Shown: positions 1 to 9,101, counted from the stretch's first letter. The stretch: 64,000 nt of DNA from Subsaximicrobium wynnwilliamsii (GCF_007997225.1 NZ_VORM01000024.1:1-64000); one strand, 5' to 3'. Notes: generated by a model not told the origin, from the sequence alone. Translations and numbers: made by a program.

Positions 1-68
1 ACACTTTTACCTGCCTGCAGCAATTCTACCACAGTTGTTTTAAATTCATTGTCGAAATTTCTTCTCAT
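1..68 (-). CDS. IS3/IS911-type transposase OrfA, N-terminus only
   Basis: The first 22 codons of a minus-strand gene run off the left edge, starting at an ATG at 66-68. The peptide begins MRRNFDNEFKTTVVELL, which resembles the start of the helix-turn-helix OrfA proteins of IS3-family elements (R-x-F-x-x-E-F-K-x-x-x-V-x-L pattern). OrfA binds the element ends during transposition. Only the N-terminus is visible, so neither completeness nor a terminal inverted repeat can be judged. A stand-alone HTH protein is the alternative. Confidence 0.5.
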   Translation of the reverse strand, partial: MRRNFDNEFKTTVVELLQAGKS

Positions 69-119
69 AATACAAAGTTATAGTTTTCGGACTAGATAAA
101 TTCGTCACAGCAAATGTAG

Positions 120-600
120 ACACTCCACTATCGGGATCGTCTTCATCTTCGTCTTCGGTCTTCGGTCTTTATTTCAAATTCAAATTCAAGTTCAAGTTCA
201 TCTTCAACTTCATCTTCGTCTTCGGTCTTCGGTCTTTATTTCAATTTCAATTTCAATTTCAAGTTCATCTTCATCTTCATCTTCATCTTCGTCTTCATCT
301 TCGTCTTCGTCTTCGTCTTCGTCTTCATCTTCGTCTTCGTCTTCGTCTTCGTCTTCATCTTCGTCTTCGTCTTCGTCTTCGTCTTCGTCTTCATCTTCAT
401 CTTCTCCCGATAGCTATCGGGATCGTCTTAAAATTCATCTTCGTCTTCGGTCTTCGATCTTTATTTCAAATTCAAATTCAAGTTCAAGTTCAAGTTCAAG
501 TTCATCTTCATCTTCGTCTTCGGTCTTTATTTCAATTTCAATTTTAAGTTCAAGTTCATCTTCATCTTCATCTTCATCTTCATCTTCATCTCCCTTTTCC
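120..600. repeat. Degenerate hexamer array (CTTCAT/CTTCGT/TTCAAG)
   Basis: About 480 bp are built from 6-bp units such as CTTCGT, CTTCAT, TTCAAT and TTCAAG. A longer block, ending in CGGTCTTTATTTCAA or close variants, recurs about four times (near 158, 220, 454 and 520). An 18-bp palindrome (405-422) interrupts the array. Because the period is a multiple of three, frames stay open and read as Glu-Asp, Glu-Leu or Glu-Ile dipeptide runs. I do not consider these genes. The array ends about 25 bp before the next gene. Confidence 0.85.
405..422. repeat. 18-bp palindrome TCCCGATAGCTATCGGGA, copy 1
   Basis: Perfect palindrome inside the hexamer array. An identical copy lies at 56634-56651 inside a group II intron, and a half copy (CTATCGGGATCGTCTT) lies near 127-143. 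Presence at unrelated sites suggests a dispersed palindromic element. Confidence 0.8.
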
Positions 601-624
601 GTATCTTTATAAAAAAATCGACCT

Positions 625-1467
625 ATGGAATCCATCATCAACTATTTTGAAACCATCCCATCATTGCACAGAAGCTTGATACTTGTGGGTGGGTTGACGT
701 TTTTTTGGGTGTTGGAAGGAACGCTGCCTTTGTTCAATTTCAAATACAAAAAATGGCAGCATGCTTGGCCAAATATTTTCCTTACCTTGACTACCATTGT
801 TGTTAATTTCAGCTTGGCATTTCTGCTCATTTTCACTGCAGATTGGGTCACGACGCATAATTTTGGCATCATCAATTGGATTCCCAACTTGCCGTTATGG
901 GGCTATGTGTTGCTGGGTGTGCTGTTGCTCGATTTTATTGGGGCGTATTTAGCGCATTATGTAGAGCATAAGGTCAAACCACTGTGGATGGTGCATTTGG
1001 TGCATCATACCGATCATAATGTAGACACCACCACTGCCAATCGCCACCATCCACTGGAAAGTGTGATCCGGTTTGGGTTTACGTTGGCAGGTGTTTTTAT
1101 CGTGGGCACCCCAATCGCCATTGTGTTTTTATACCAATCCCTATCTTTGGTGGCCACGCAATTTACGCACGCCAATATCAAAATGCCACGTCAATTGGAT
1201 AAGCTTATGAGTTATGTCTTGGTCTCGCCAGACATGCATAAGGTGCACCACCATTATGTGTTGCCTTATACCGATTCTAACTTCGGAAACATTTTCTCCA
1301 TCTGGGACCGCCTCTTCGGGACTTTTATGATATTGGACCGGGACAACATCGTTTATGGTGTTGATACCTTTCCGGATGAGGTGGCCAACGGAAAAATCAG
1401 TACGCTGCTCAAGCAACCGTTTCATAAGTACCGAAAACCCACCAATGCTAAGATATCAGAACAATGA
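625..1467 (+). CDS. Sterol desaturase / fatty acid hydroxylase family membrane protein
   Basis: A 280-aa membrane protein of the di-iron fatty acid hydroxylase superfamily. Hydrophobic segments lie near residues 15-35, 47-72 and 92-112. The His clusters that bind the two irons are visible: HYVEH near residue 112, HLVHH near 125, NRHHP near 138 and HKVHHH near 208, followed by the typical SIWDRLFGTF. Such enzymes hydroxylate or desaturate lipids using O2; the substrate cannot be told. The stop overlaps the start of the next gene by 4 bp (ATGA), so the two are probably co-translated. The start is the ATG just after the hexamer array. Confidence 0.85.
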   Translation: MESIINYFETIPSLHRSLILVGGLTFFWVLEGTLPLFNFKYKKWQHAWPNIFLTLTTIVVNFSLAFLLIFTADWVTTHNFGIINWIPNLPLWGYVLLGVLLLDFIGAYLAHYVEHKVKPLWMVHLVHHTDHNVDTTTANRHHPLESVIRFGFTLAGVFIVGTPIAIVFLYQSLSLVATQFTHANIKMPRQLDKLMSYVLVSPDMHKVHHHYVLPYTDSNFGNIFSIWDRLFGTFMILDRDNIVYGVDTFPDEVANGKISTLLKQPFHKYRKPTNAKISEQ

Positions 1468-2333
1468 GAAGGGTGTTGGTTTTATGTGTTCTTATGGTTT
1501 TTAATTGCAAATCCATGAAAAAAATCGATATTCAAGGGCATCGCGGCTGTCGCGGTCTCTTGCCAGAAAATTCTTTGCCAGCCTTTCAAAAAGCCTTGGA
1601 TTTGGGTGTGACCACCTTGGAGCTTGATGTTATCATTTCTGCAGATAATAAAGTGGTCGTGTCTCATGAACCCTATTTAAATCATGAGATTGCGCTTGAT
1701 TTATCTGGAAAACCAATTACTGAAGCGAATGAACTGTCCTACAATTTGTATCAAATGCCTTATGATAGCATTAAAAAGTATGACTGCGGAAGCAAGCCTC
1801 ACCCGAGATTTCCAAACCAGATCAAACAAAAGGTATATAAGCCTTTGCTTACTGAAGTGATTGCCTTGGCGGAAACACAATCGGGACACAAGATTCAATA
1901 CAACATCGAAATCAAGAGCAGCCCCAAAACCGATGGTGTTTTTACGCCAAGCGTTGAAGCCTACGTGGCTTTGGTTTTAAAGATCATTACTGCGGAAGGC
2001 ATTCTGGAGAGAACCACCTTGCAGTCTTTTGATGTGAGGGCTTTGGAACTGTTTCATGCCACTGCGCCTTCAGTAAAATCTGCGCTGCTGGTGGATGAAG
2101 ACGAATCGATTTCCAAAAAACTGGAGTTGCTGTCTTTTGAGCCAGATGTTATAAGTCCGTACTTTGAATTGCTGGAGGCAAAGTGGGTTTCAGAATATCA
2201 ACAAATGGGTTATCAAATCATCCCTTGGACGGTAAATACGGAAGCCGATATTCTGCGTATGTTGGCTTTTGATGTGGACGGGATTATTTCCGATTATCCC
2301 GATAGAGTCATAAGTATGAATAATTCAAATTAG
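1464..2333 (+). CDS. Glycerophosphodiester phosphodiesterase, lipoprotein
   Basis: A 289-aa GDPD-family protein that hydrolyses glycerophosphodiesters to glycerol 3-phosphate and an alcohol. A short lipoprotein signal ends in the lipobox MVFNC (Cys15), so it is probably anchored in the periplasm or outer membrane. Catalytic motifs are clear: GHRG near residue 26, PENSLPAF, the metal ligands in LELDV near 53 and VVSHEP near 64. The C-terminus has IPWTVN and VDGIISDYPD, typical of the TIM barrel end. It overlaps the upstream lipid hydroxylase gene by 4 bp, suggesting a shared lipid-related role. Confidence 0.9.
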   Translation: MRRVLVLCVLMVFNCKSMKKIDIQGHRGCRGLLPENSLPAFQKALDLGVTTLELDVIISADNKVVVSHEPYLNHEIALDLSGKPITEANELSYNLYQMPYDSIKKYDCGSKPHPRFPNQIKQKVYKPLLTEVIALAETQSGHKIQYNIEIKSSPKTDGVFTPSVEAYVALVLKIITAEGILERTTLQSFDVRALELFHATAPSVKSALLVDEDESISKKLELLSFEPDVISPYFELLEAKWVSEYQQMGYQIIPWTVNTEADILRMLAFDVDGIISDYPDRVISMNNSN

Positions 2334-2592
2334 TTTCTTGAATGTATTTTGAGATTCTTTTTAATTGATTTAGAGTAATATAGTGTATATTAGCCTTCGG
2401 CTTAATGCTCAAATTCTGTTTAAAAGGTCATTTGTCGTTGCATTGCCAATGCTTGACCCTATAATTTGAGGGCTTGAAATGTTATGCTTAATTTTGCCCG
2501 AAATACGTTTTTGATAGTCCAAATATGAGCAATCGACGTATTTATTAAAACTGTAAATGACCCCAATCGTGAACAAGTTTAATGCTTTTTCT

Positions 2593-3432
2593 ATGAACCT
2601 AAAACCATTTTTATTTGTTCTTGGTTGCCTACTGCTTTTCAGTGCCAGCGGTTTTGCACAAGATAATGTGCATACCTTGCTCAAAAAAAACATAAACCCT
2701 TTAGCTGATCGCTTGACCGAAGAACTCTCGGTTTCTCGTGATTCCTTATTGCTCGAAAACGATCTCTTGTTTAGTAAGATTCGGTTTTTCAATGAAGAGC
2801 AAAAGTATGATAAGACCTTTTATTTCAAGCCAGCGGTAAAGAAAGGTAAAATTGCACTTACCGATTTGCCTTTGGGAAGCTACAGCGTCATGTTTTATCA
2901 AATAGATCGCATCATCGTTTTTCGGGTCGATCGCTTATCCAAATTCAACAATATCATAAAAACAGTCGATAAAATTGAGGATCCAGCTATTCTGGCCGAT
3001 ATCAATTTCAGACCCAAAGCCGCTGCATTTAAACGAGCCGATGAAAAGTCGCTTGACCCCAACCAAAGCAGTAAGTTTAGTGATATGGCCATCAACGCCT
3101 CAGATTTTGATTTAAACACCAATGCTCAAAATGCGAGGCCTCCTGGGCTCATGGATACGTCAACCAAAGGGTTTGGGCAATCTGGGGATGGAGATTATGA
3201 TCTCGCCTCCACGGGCTTATCTTCCAAAATCATTCCTATGGATTCAAGATTTGGAACGGGCTCCAAGGGCTCACAAAATGGAGAAACTTTTGATAGCAAT
3301 AGTATTTATTTTGAAAGTGGACGCAAAGGCATTCAACCTTATGATCTTTCCAACCAAGACCGTGACCATGTGCAAACCCGAGACGATTACAGAAGCACGC
3401 ACCTAAGACCCAACGGAAAGCCCTACGATTAG
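2593..3432 (+). CDS. Secreted hypothetical protein
   Basis: A 279-aa protein with a clear signal peptide (MNLKPFLFVLGCLLLFSAS, cleavage near GFAQ). I prefer the ATG at 2593. An in-frame ATG at 2557 would put 12 residues ahead of the signal. The first half looks folded (alternating hydrophobic residues to about residue 140). The C-terminal half is rich in Ser, Gly, Asp and Asn and looks disordered. I do not recognise a family. It probably acts in the periplasm or outside the cell. It stands alone, followed by repeat DNA and a convergent gene. Confidence 0.7.
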   Translation: MNLKPFLFVLGCLLLFSASGFAQDNVHTLLKKNINPLADRLTEELSVSRDSLLLENDLLFSKIRFFNEEQKYDKTFYFKPAVKKGKIALTDLPLGSYSVMFYQIDRIIVFRVDRLSKFNNIIKTVDKIEDPAILADINFRPKAAAFKRADEKSLDPNQSSKFSDMAINASDFDLNTNAQNARPPGLMDTSTKGFGQSGDGDYDLASTGLSSKIIPMDSRFGTGSKGSQNGETFDSNSIYFESGRKGIQPYDLSNQDRDHVQTRDDYRSTHLRPNGKPYD

Positions 3433-3461
3433 TAGGATTTCAGTGCAACAACGCAAAAATT

Positions 3462-3583
3462 AGTTAAAAGTTAAAAGCACGAAGTACGAAGCACAAAGTG
3501 CAGATCTAAAAATCCCAACCTTGAATATTGAATATTGAATATTGAATATTGAATTTTGAACCTTGAACCTTGAACCTTGAACC
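3462..3583. repeat. Heptamer tandem arrays (GTTAAAA, AGCACGA, TTGAATA/TTGAACC)
   Basis: Between two convergent genes. GTTAAAA occurs twice, then AGCACGA/AGTACGA/AGCACAA. From 3521 to 3583 there are nine 7-bp units: four TTGAATA, one TTGAATT, four TTGAACC. The change of unit happens without loss of the 7-bp phase. A CTGCCGGCAG palindrome follows at 3587-3596. Confidence 0.9.
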
Positions 3584-3602
3584 TGCCTGCCGGCAGTGAA
3601 CA

Positions 3603-4862
3603 TCAGTCATAAATCAAGTACGTTTCCCTAGTTTTCTCAAACGCAGCCAGTCCTTCTTCCCAGGAGGCTTTAATCTCCTGCTCTGTTTTTCCGGCCTTGA
3701 TCTGTGCTTCCAAAGTTTTCGTGCCTGCCAGCTTGGTAAAAAAATCAGTGAAGAACAGCGATTTGTCAATGCTATTTTTATAAGCTGTAATTAGGAAACT
3801 CAAATCCAGTTGCTCCAAACGTTCGTGAGTACTCAAATCCCTTCCGTAGCAAAGCTTACCATCATGCTTTGGATTGCTGGCTCCAGGTTTGGGGGAGGGA
3901 AAAAAACTAAACTCATACTTCGATTTATCCAAATACGGGCTTCCAAAGATTTGAAACTGTTTGGTAGTGCCTCTTCCCACGCTCACATTGCTGCCTTCAA
4001 AAAAGCAAAGGCTGGGATAGAGGTTGATCGCTTGGTCATTTGGCAAGTTAGGCGAAGGCTTAATAGGCAAGCTATAGCGCTTATCATGATTGTAATTTTT
4101 CATGGGTATTATGGAAAGTTCACATTGCAAACCGTCTTTCAACCATTTTTCGCCATTGATCATCTGCGCGTACTCGGCGATGGTCATGCCATGCACCACA
4201 GGAATGGGATGCATGCCCACAAAGCTTTTGTGTTGAGGTTCTAGAATGGGGCCGTCCACATAATAACCGTTGGGATTTGGTCGGTCTAAAATAAGCAAAG
4301 GGATTTTTGCTTCCGCACAGGCTTCCATGATGTAATGCAAGGTCGAGATGTAGGTGTAAAAACGCGCCCCCACATCTTGAATATCAAAAATCATAAGCTC
4401 AATGCCCTCCAATTGCTTCGGCGTTGGTTTTTTGTTGTTTCCGTAAAGGGAGATCACGGGCAGTTGGGTTTTGGGGTCAACGCCATCGGTAATCAACTGG
4501 CCAGCATCGGCTTCGCCACGAAAGCCATGTTCTGGCGCAAATACGCACTTGATGTTTACTTGCAGTTGCTTCAGCGAATCCACTAAATGGGTTCCCGTGG
4601 CTTTGTTTTCAGCAAAAATAACCGAGGTTTGATTGGCAACAATACCTACCCGCTTGCCTTTGAGCATTGGCAAATAAGCTTCAGTTCTATTGGCAGCAAC
4701 CACGATATTGGACTCCAACTTTGTGGTTTCGGTCTTGCTGCTTTCATTTTCAGCTTTCGTATTCTGGGCCGCAGACTTAGAACCATTCCCGCAGGAAATC
4801 AATACTAAAAGCAGCACTATTATTACAGGGAAAACCCTATTTTTGGATTTCGATAAATGCAT
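3603..4862 (-). CDS. namZ: DUF1343 / NamZ-type exo-beta-N-acetylmuramidase, lipoprotein
   Basis: A 419-aa protein with a lipoprotein signal (hydrophobic stretch ending LISCG, Cys near residue 24). The body matches the DUF1343 family: KGKRVGIVANQTSV near residue 68, FAPEHGFRGEADAG near 110, MIFDIQDVGARFYTY near 158, then LDRPNPNG and FFEGSNVSVGRGT. Members of this family are exo-muramidases that release N-acetylmuramic acid from peptidoglycan fragments, so a role in cell-wall recycling is likely. The start codon lies only 8 bp from the divergent start of the LolE-type permease. The gene symbol is by family membership only. Confidence 0.85.
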   Translation of the reverse strand: MHLSKSKNRVFPVIIVLLLVLISCGNGSKSAAQNTKAENESSKTETTKLESNIVVAANRTEAYLPMLKGKRVGIVANQTSVIFAENKATGTHLVDSLKQLQVNIKCVFAPEHGFRGEADAGQLITDGVDPKTQLPVISLYGNNKKPTPKQLEGIELMIFDIQDVGARFYTYISTLHYIMEACAEAKIPLLILDRPNPNGYYVDGPILEPQHKSFVGMHPIPVVHGMTIAEYAQMINGEKWLKDGLQCELSIIPMKNYNHDKRYSLPIKPSPNLPNDQAINLYPSLCFFEGSNVSVGRGTTKQFQIFGSPYLDKSKYEFSFFPSPKPGASNPKHDGKLCYGRDLSTHERLEQLDLSFLITAYKNSIDKSLFFTDFFTKLAGTKTLEAQIKAGKTEQEIKASWEEGLAAFEKTRETYLIYD

Positions 4863-4870
4863 AGCAAATT

Positions 4871-6109
4871 TTGAATTTCGAGTTTTTTTTAGCCAAACGT
4901 ATCATTGGCAGTAAAGCGTATAAAAGTAGTGTTTCGGCACCAATTATAAAAATTGGGATTTCCGCGATCGCTATTGGTATGGTTGTAATGCTTATTGCCA
5001 TTGCCACAGGGCTCGGCCTTCAAAAAAAGGTTCGAGAAAAAGTGGTGGCCTTTAATGGTCACATCACTATCTCAAAATACGACGGGAATATTTCCAACGA
5101 GTCCATTAAATCCATTTCCACGAACCAGGATTTTTATCCGAAATTCACTTCCGTAGAAGGCATCAAGCACATTCAGGCGGTAGCAACAAAATTTGGAGTG
5201 ATTCGCACAGAGACCGATTTTGAAGGCATTGTGCTCAAGGGGGTTGGTGCAGATTACGACTGGTCTTATCTTGAGGATTTTTTAGTGGAAGGGCAACTGC
5301 CAAAATATGGAAAAGGTTACAGTGGCGATGTGGTCATTTCCAGTTATCTGGCCAACCGTTTACAGTTTGAATTGGGCGATAGTTTTCAAACCGTTTTTGG
5401 CAAGGAAAGTATTGAAGAGATTCCGTTTCAGCGACGTTTTAAGATTGTGGGCATTTTCAATTCTGGCTTCAACACAATAGATAAAACCTTTATGATTGGC
5501 GATTTGGCGCACATCCAACGCATGAATAAATGGGGAAAAGACCAAGTTGGGAATTTCGAGATTTTTCTGGATGATTTTAGCCAGTTATTTCAAAAGGAAA
5601 CCGAAATTCGCAATGCCATCCCACCACTGCTAAACACCCAAAATATAGAGGAGAAATTCCAAACCACGTTTGAATGGATCAAGATTTTCGACAATAACAC
5701 CTATGGCATCATCGCCATCATGATCATCGTGGCTGGCATCAACATGATCACTGCGCTCTTGGTTCTCATTTTGGAGCGCACCCAAATGATTGGTGTTTTA
5801 AAGGCACTGGGTAGCAACAATTGGAGCATTAGAAAAGTATTCTTGATCAACGCCACGTATCTTATTGGTCTCGGGCTGTTTTGGGGCAACCTAATAGGTT
5901 TGGCGCTTCTCTTTGCCCAGCAATACTTCGAAATCCTTAAATTCCCGAACCCTGAACAGTATTACGTCAGCGTGATTCCCGTACATATTGGTTGGGATTA
6001 CCTGCTGCTTTTAAACCTGGGCACCTTTGTGGCCTGTTTGGCAATGATGCTGATTCCCTCGTATATTATTACCAAGATTTCTCCAGTAAAAGCGATGCGA
6101 TTTCAATAG
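4871..6109 (+). CDS. ABC transporter permease, LolC/LolE (FtsX-like) family
   Basis: A 412-aa inner-membrane permease. Its layout is one N-terminal membrane segment (residues 26-52, rich in Ile, Ala and Gly), a large periplasmic MacB-like domain (about 53-270), and three C-terminal membrane segments (about 275-300, 325-350, 370-400) ending KISPVKAMRFQ. This fits the lipoprotein-releasing LolCDE family, which extracts lipoproteins from the inner membrane. The ATPase partner is not in the window. The start is a TTG, reading MNFEFFLAKRIIGSK, the usual N-terminus of this family. A TATTTTTG element at 4838-4845, inside the opposite gene, could be its -7 box. Confidence 0.85.
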   Translation: MNFEFFLAKRIIGSKAYKSSVSAPIIKIGISAIAIGMVVMLIAIATGLGLQKKVREKVVAFNGHITISKYDGNISNESIKSISTNQDFYPKFTSVEGIKHIQAVATKFGVIRTETDFEGIVLKGVGADYDWSYLEDFLVEGQLPKYGKGYSGDVVISSYLANRLQFELGDSFQTVFGKESIEEIPFQRRFKIVGIFNSGFNTIDKTFMIGDLAHIQRMNKWGKDQVGNFEIFLDDFSQLFQKETEIRNAIPPLLNTQNIEEKFQTTFEWIKIFDNNTYGIIAIMIIVAGINMITALLVLILERTQMIGVLKALGSNNWSIRKVFLINATYLIGLGLFWGNLIGLALLFAQQYFEILKFPNPEQYYVSVIPVHIGWDYLLLLNLGTFVACLAMMLIPSYIITKISPVKAMRFQ

Positions 6110-6122
6110 GCATTATAATTAA

Positions 6123-6206
6123 GTCTCCTGTCTCCGGTCTCCAGTCACCGGTCTCCTGTCTCCTGTCTCCAGTCTCCAGTCTCCTGTCTCCAGTCTCCGG
6201 TCTTTA
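6123..6206. repeat. Heptamer array GTCTCCN
   Basis: Twelve consecutive 7-bp units (GTCTCCT, GTCTCCA, GTCTCCG, one GTCACCG, last GTCTTTA), all in one phase. It begins about 13 bp after the permease stop codon. Confidence 0.9.
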
Positions 6207-6244
6207 TTCTTTGTACTCAAAGCGAAGCGTACTTAATACTTTTT

Positions 6245-6402
6245 TTTCGGGCCTTACCCTTGCCCACCCAAAAGTGGCCCAAGCGTCGGGCTGTTCGTCA
6301 TATCTTTTTAGGCAGCCATACCACTGCGTTTTATGGCGGCCTATAAAGGATGCCACTGCCGCCTGCCCGCCGGAAGGCAGGTCCCTAAGGCGGAAATCCA
6401 AG
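6245..6402. repeat. Candidate dispersed intergenic element with hairpin
   Basis: A GC-richer block with no ORF I can support. It contains a stem (AGGCAGCCAT at 6310-6319 against ATGGCGGCCT at 6333-6342, one mismatch) and a CCTGCC..GGCAGG-type palindrome near 6363-6380. The text (CGGGCTGTTCGTCATATC, then GGATGCC) resembles recurrent intergenic sequence that I recall from other Flavobacteriaceae, but I cannot verify that here. Confidence 0.4.
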
Positions 6403-6815
6403 AGCGCTCTTTGAAAGTTTAGCTGTTATTCACAATTATTTTACGCTTCTAAAATCACTGGTTTGACCATTTTGCTTGTTTAATTTTAGAATTCCTGATT
6501 TTGGATCTTTTAGGGTTAAGACGCAACGCAAGAAAAGTGGGCGGATAAAATCTAATGATAGACTTCGCTACGGTACTTGGATGCGCCTTGGATGTTTTCG
6601 ACAGGCGTCTGTTGCCAATAAATGACTGCCTAATATTGTAGTGTACAAGCATGTTTATGCCTTGCTAGCAGCGATTATCCTCAAAAAAATGCCAATTTGT
6701 ACGTCGCGCGTTGAGATTTCACTAATTTTGCGAACGCTAAACACCGGCAAGTTGATATTTTTGCTGTTGTTGATTTGAAACACAGCACAATTAAGTACTA
6801 AAAGATTTAATAAAA
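6403..6815. other. Intergenic stretch without recognisable gene
   Basis: About 410 bp upstream of the cysteine synthase gene. I see no coding frame with family similarity, no tRNA and no strong terminator. It ends in an A-rich leader before the ATG at 6816. Confidence 0.5.
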
Positions 6816-7796
6816 ATGACCTACGCAGAAAACATATTAGAAACCATTGGCAACACGCCACTGGTGAAGCTCAATAAATTGACCGCCGAATTACCATGTT
6901 TGGTGCTTTCAAAATACGAAACCTTTAATCCAGGGAATTCTGTAAAAGACCGCATGGCTGTCAAAATGATTGAAGATGCCGAAGCCGACGGTCGCCTAAA
7001 ACCAGGAGGCACCATCATTGAAGGCACATCTGGCAATACCGGAATGGGGCTCGCCTTGGCGGCAATCGTGAAAGGCTATAAATGCATTTTTGTGATCAGT
7101 GACAAACAATCCAAGGAAAAAATGGACGTTCTTAGGGCTGTGGGTGCAGAGGTAGTGGTATGTCCAAATGATGTTCCGCCTACCGATCCACGAAGCTATT
7201 ATTCCGTTTCCAAGCGTTTGGGCGAGGAGACCCCAAATTCCTGGTACGTGAATCAATACGATAACCCGAGTAACTGTACTGCACATTTTAAGAGCACTGG
7301 TCCAGAAATCTGGGAACAGACCGACGGCAAAGTGACCCATTTTGTAGTTGGTGTGGGCACTGGTGGAACCATCTCAGGGGTGGGCTCTTACCTTAAGATG
7401 AAAAATCCCAAGATCAAGATTTGGGGGGTTGATACCTATGGTTCGGTATTTAAGAAGTATCACGAAACCGGTATTTTTGATGAAAATGAAATCTATCCTT
7501 ATATTACCGAAGGTATTGGCGAAGATATTTTACCTCTGAACGTTAATTTTGGGGTTATTGATGGGTTTACTAAGGTAACCGATAAAGATGCTGCTGTTTA
7601 CACCCAAAGATTGGCACGTGAAGAAGGCATGTTCTTGGGCAATAGTGCAGGAGCGGCCATTAAGGGCGTGCTGCAATTAAAGGAACATTTTACCAAAGAT
7701 GACGTGGTGGTGGTCCTATTCCATGACCATGGGAGTCGTTATGTAGGGAAAATCTACAACAACGATTGGATGCGTGCCCAAGGATTTATAGAGTAG
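6816..7796 (+). CDS. PLP-dependent cysteine synthase family protein
   Basis: A 326-aa fold-type II PLP enzyme. Motifs: IGNTPLVKL near residue 10, NPGNSVKDRMA near 39 (the Lys forms the PLP aldimine), EGTSGNTGMGLA near 69 (substrate loop), GVGTGGTISGVG near 182 (phosphate loop) and FLGNSAGAAIKG near 277. This fits O-acetylserine sulfhydrylase (CysK/CysM) making cysteine from O-acetylserine and sulfide. The C-terminus resembles cystathionine beta-synthase-like enzymes but has no CBS domains, so a beta-synthase activity is also possible. It stands alone between long spacers. Confidence 0.88.
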   Translation: MTYAENILETIGNTPLVKLNKLTAELPCLVLSKYETFNPGNSVKDRMAVKMIEDAEADGRLKPGGTIIEGTSGNTGMGLALAAIVKGYKCIFVISDKQSKEKMDVLRAVGAEVVVCPNDVPPTDPRSYYSVSKRLGEETPNSWYVNQYDNPSNCTAHFKSTGPEIWEQTDGKVTHFVVGVGTGGTISGVGSYLKMKNPKIKIWGVDTYGSVFKKYHETGIFDENEIYPYITEGIGEDILPLNVNFGVIDGFTKVTDKDAAVYTQRLAREEGMFLGNSAGAAIKGVLQLKEHFTKDDVVVVLFHDHGSRYVGKIYNNDWMRAQGFIE

Positions 7797-8035
7797 TACC
7801 TCTGGTTATATCCTTATTTCTGGCGTAGACATCTAATTTACCTAGCTCATACTATCATGGTCTACATAGGACGAAACGATTTATTACCTAGGACGCGTCT
7901 TAAATAGGCTATCGAAATAGTAGTGTATAGACGAATATTGTTTTAGGGCATCCTTGTTTTTGGTCCTAGTTCTAAAAGGCCTAAGTAGGGAAAGGCCATT
8001 GTAGAATCAAAAGATTGAATCGAAATTTATAGACG

Positions 8036-8461
8036 ATGCCCAAACTAACCATAAATCGCAAATCTGAAACGAACAATAAAGCCCGAAAAATAGGCGTCTA
8101 TATTGATGGTATTAGGGTGGGCAGCATAGCCAATGGCGAATCACAAAGCTACGAGGTGTTAGCTGGCCGGCATGAAGTATCTGCAAAAATAGATTGGTGC
8201 GGAAGTCAGATAAAAAGCATTGACCTCAAAGACTCCCAAACTCAAACCTTAGCATTGGCTGGGTTCAAATACGGTTCTGTAGCTGGGATTGTTATGCTCC
8301 TCTTTTTTGGTTCTTATTTGATTGGCAAATATGTCTTTGATTTGAAATTATATTTTTTGATAGTGGGCACAGTGCTTACATTTTGCTATCCGTTATATTT
8401 TATAACTTTTGGCAGAAACCATTATCTCAAGTTAAGCGAAGTAACTGCAGCCGAAATTTAA
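8036..8461 (+). CDS. Hypothetical membrane protein with PEGA-like N-terminus
   Basis: A 141-aa protein. Residues 18-70 (VYIDGIRVGSIANGES, then YEVLAGRHEVSAKID) have the pattern of PEGA-type beta domains: a short strand, G-x-x-x-G-x-I, then a G-R/K-H/Y turn. Two hydrophobic segments follow (about 80-100 and 105-125). It is probably an inner-membrane protein with a soluble beta domain. No specific function can be assigned. It is convergent with the CIA30 gene, separated by 6 bp. Confidence 0.65.
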   Translation: MPKLTINRKSETNNKARKIGVYIDGIRVGSIANGESQSYEVLAGRHEVSAKIDWCGSQIKSIDLKDSQTQTLALAGFKYGSVAGIVMLLFFGSYLIGKYVFDLKLYFLIVGTVLTFCYPLYFITFGRNHYLKLSEVTAAEI

Positions 8462-8467
8462 AGGTTT

Positions 8468-8995
8468 TCATTCCAATTTTATCCAATCCATGAGTAGCAT
8501 GAAGGACTCCTCCTTTTTGTTGCCAATTAAAAAAGTAACCTCTTCCATTTCTTTTCCAGGATAGTTGGGGCGGTCTAATTTGCGGCCTCTATATTGTGGT
8601 TGCATCTTATTAAATGGGATGTCTATGGTCATCCACTCTTTGGTAGTCTCGAACTCAAAGACATAAGAGGCATCGTCGCTTCTATTGGTTTTCACGCGAA
8701 ATTGATAGTTTTTTCCATCGCCCTTGATTTTCAATATGAATTTAGAAAAATCGCTGCTGCTCTTTGTTTTGAAATTGTAGCGTAGGGATGAGAAACCGCC
8801 ATTGTTTTCTAAAGAGATGCGTCCATAAAATTCTCCGTAACCTTTGGCGTTGAGCTTAAAATCGCCGTTAGAGCGACCGCCCATCACAACGTCATCAATA
8901 ATTTTCCAATTGGAAACATCAGCGTTGGGGGTGAAATCAAAAAGTGTCATAGTTGAAATGGTTATTAAAGTTAATACGAGTAGAAGTGCTTTCAA
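8468..8995 (-). CDS. CIA30 family protein
   Basis: A 175-aa protein with a hydrophobic N-terminal segment (residues 1-17) and then the CIA30 beta-sandwich. Visible features are FDFTPNADVSNWKIIDDVVM near 20, GGRSNGDF, YGRISLENNGGFSSLRY near 58 and the C-terminal WMTIDIPFNKM near 122. CIA30 proteins were named for complex I assembly, but bacterial members are mostly uncharacterised carbohydrate-binding-like folds. Whether the N-terminus is a signal peptide or a misplaced start is unclear. An internal ATG at residue 16 (MTLFDFTPN) would give a cytoplasmic form. Confidence 0.8.
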   Translation of the reverse strand: MKALLLVLTLITISTMTLFDFTPNADVSNWKIIDDVVMGGRSNGDFKLNAKGYGEFYGRISLENNGGFSSLRYNFKTKSSSDFSKFILKIKGDGKNYQFRVKTNRSDDASYVFEFETTKEWMTIDIPFNKMQPQYRGRKLDRPNYPGKEMEEVTFLIGNKKEESFMLLMDWIKLE

Positions 8996-9101
8996 GTGGA
9001 ATTCCTTTTGATGAATTTACAAAATTTGAAACCAATGCCAACAAAAAAAACCGTTAAAGCTTTTTGCGTGAGAATCTTAGACGAAATGATTATATTTAAT
9101 C

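Noticed and set aside
435-641. Minus-strand 68-codon frame with long Glu-Asp and Glu-Leu repeats
   Set aside because: It is a by-product of the hexamer array, which leaves several frames open; there is no non-repetitive coding core.
5992-6414. 140-codon plus-strand frame overlapping the permease end
   Set aside because: It reads through the heptamer array and the GC-rich spacer; no family, and it overlaps a well-supported gene in another frame.
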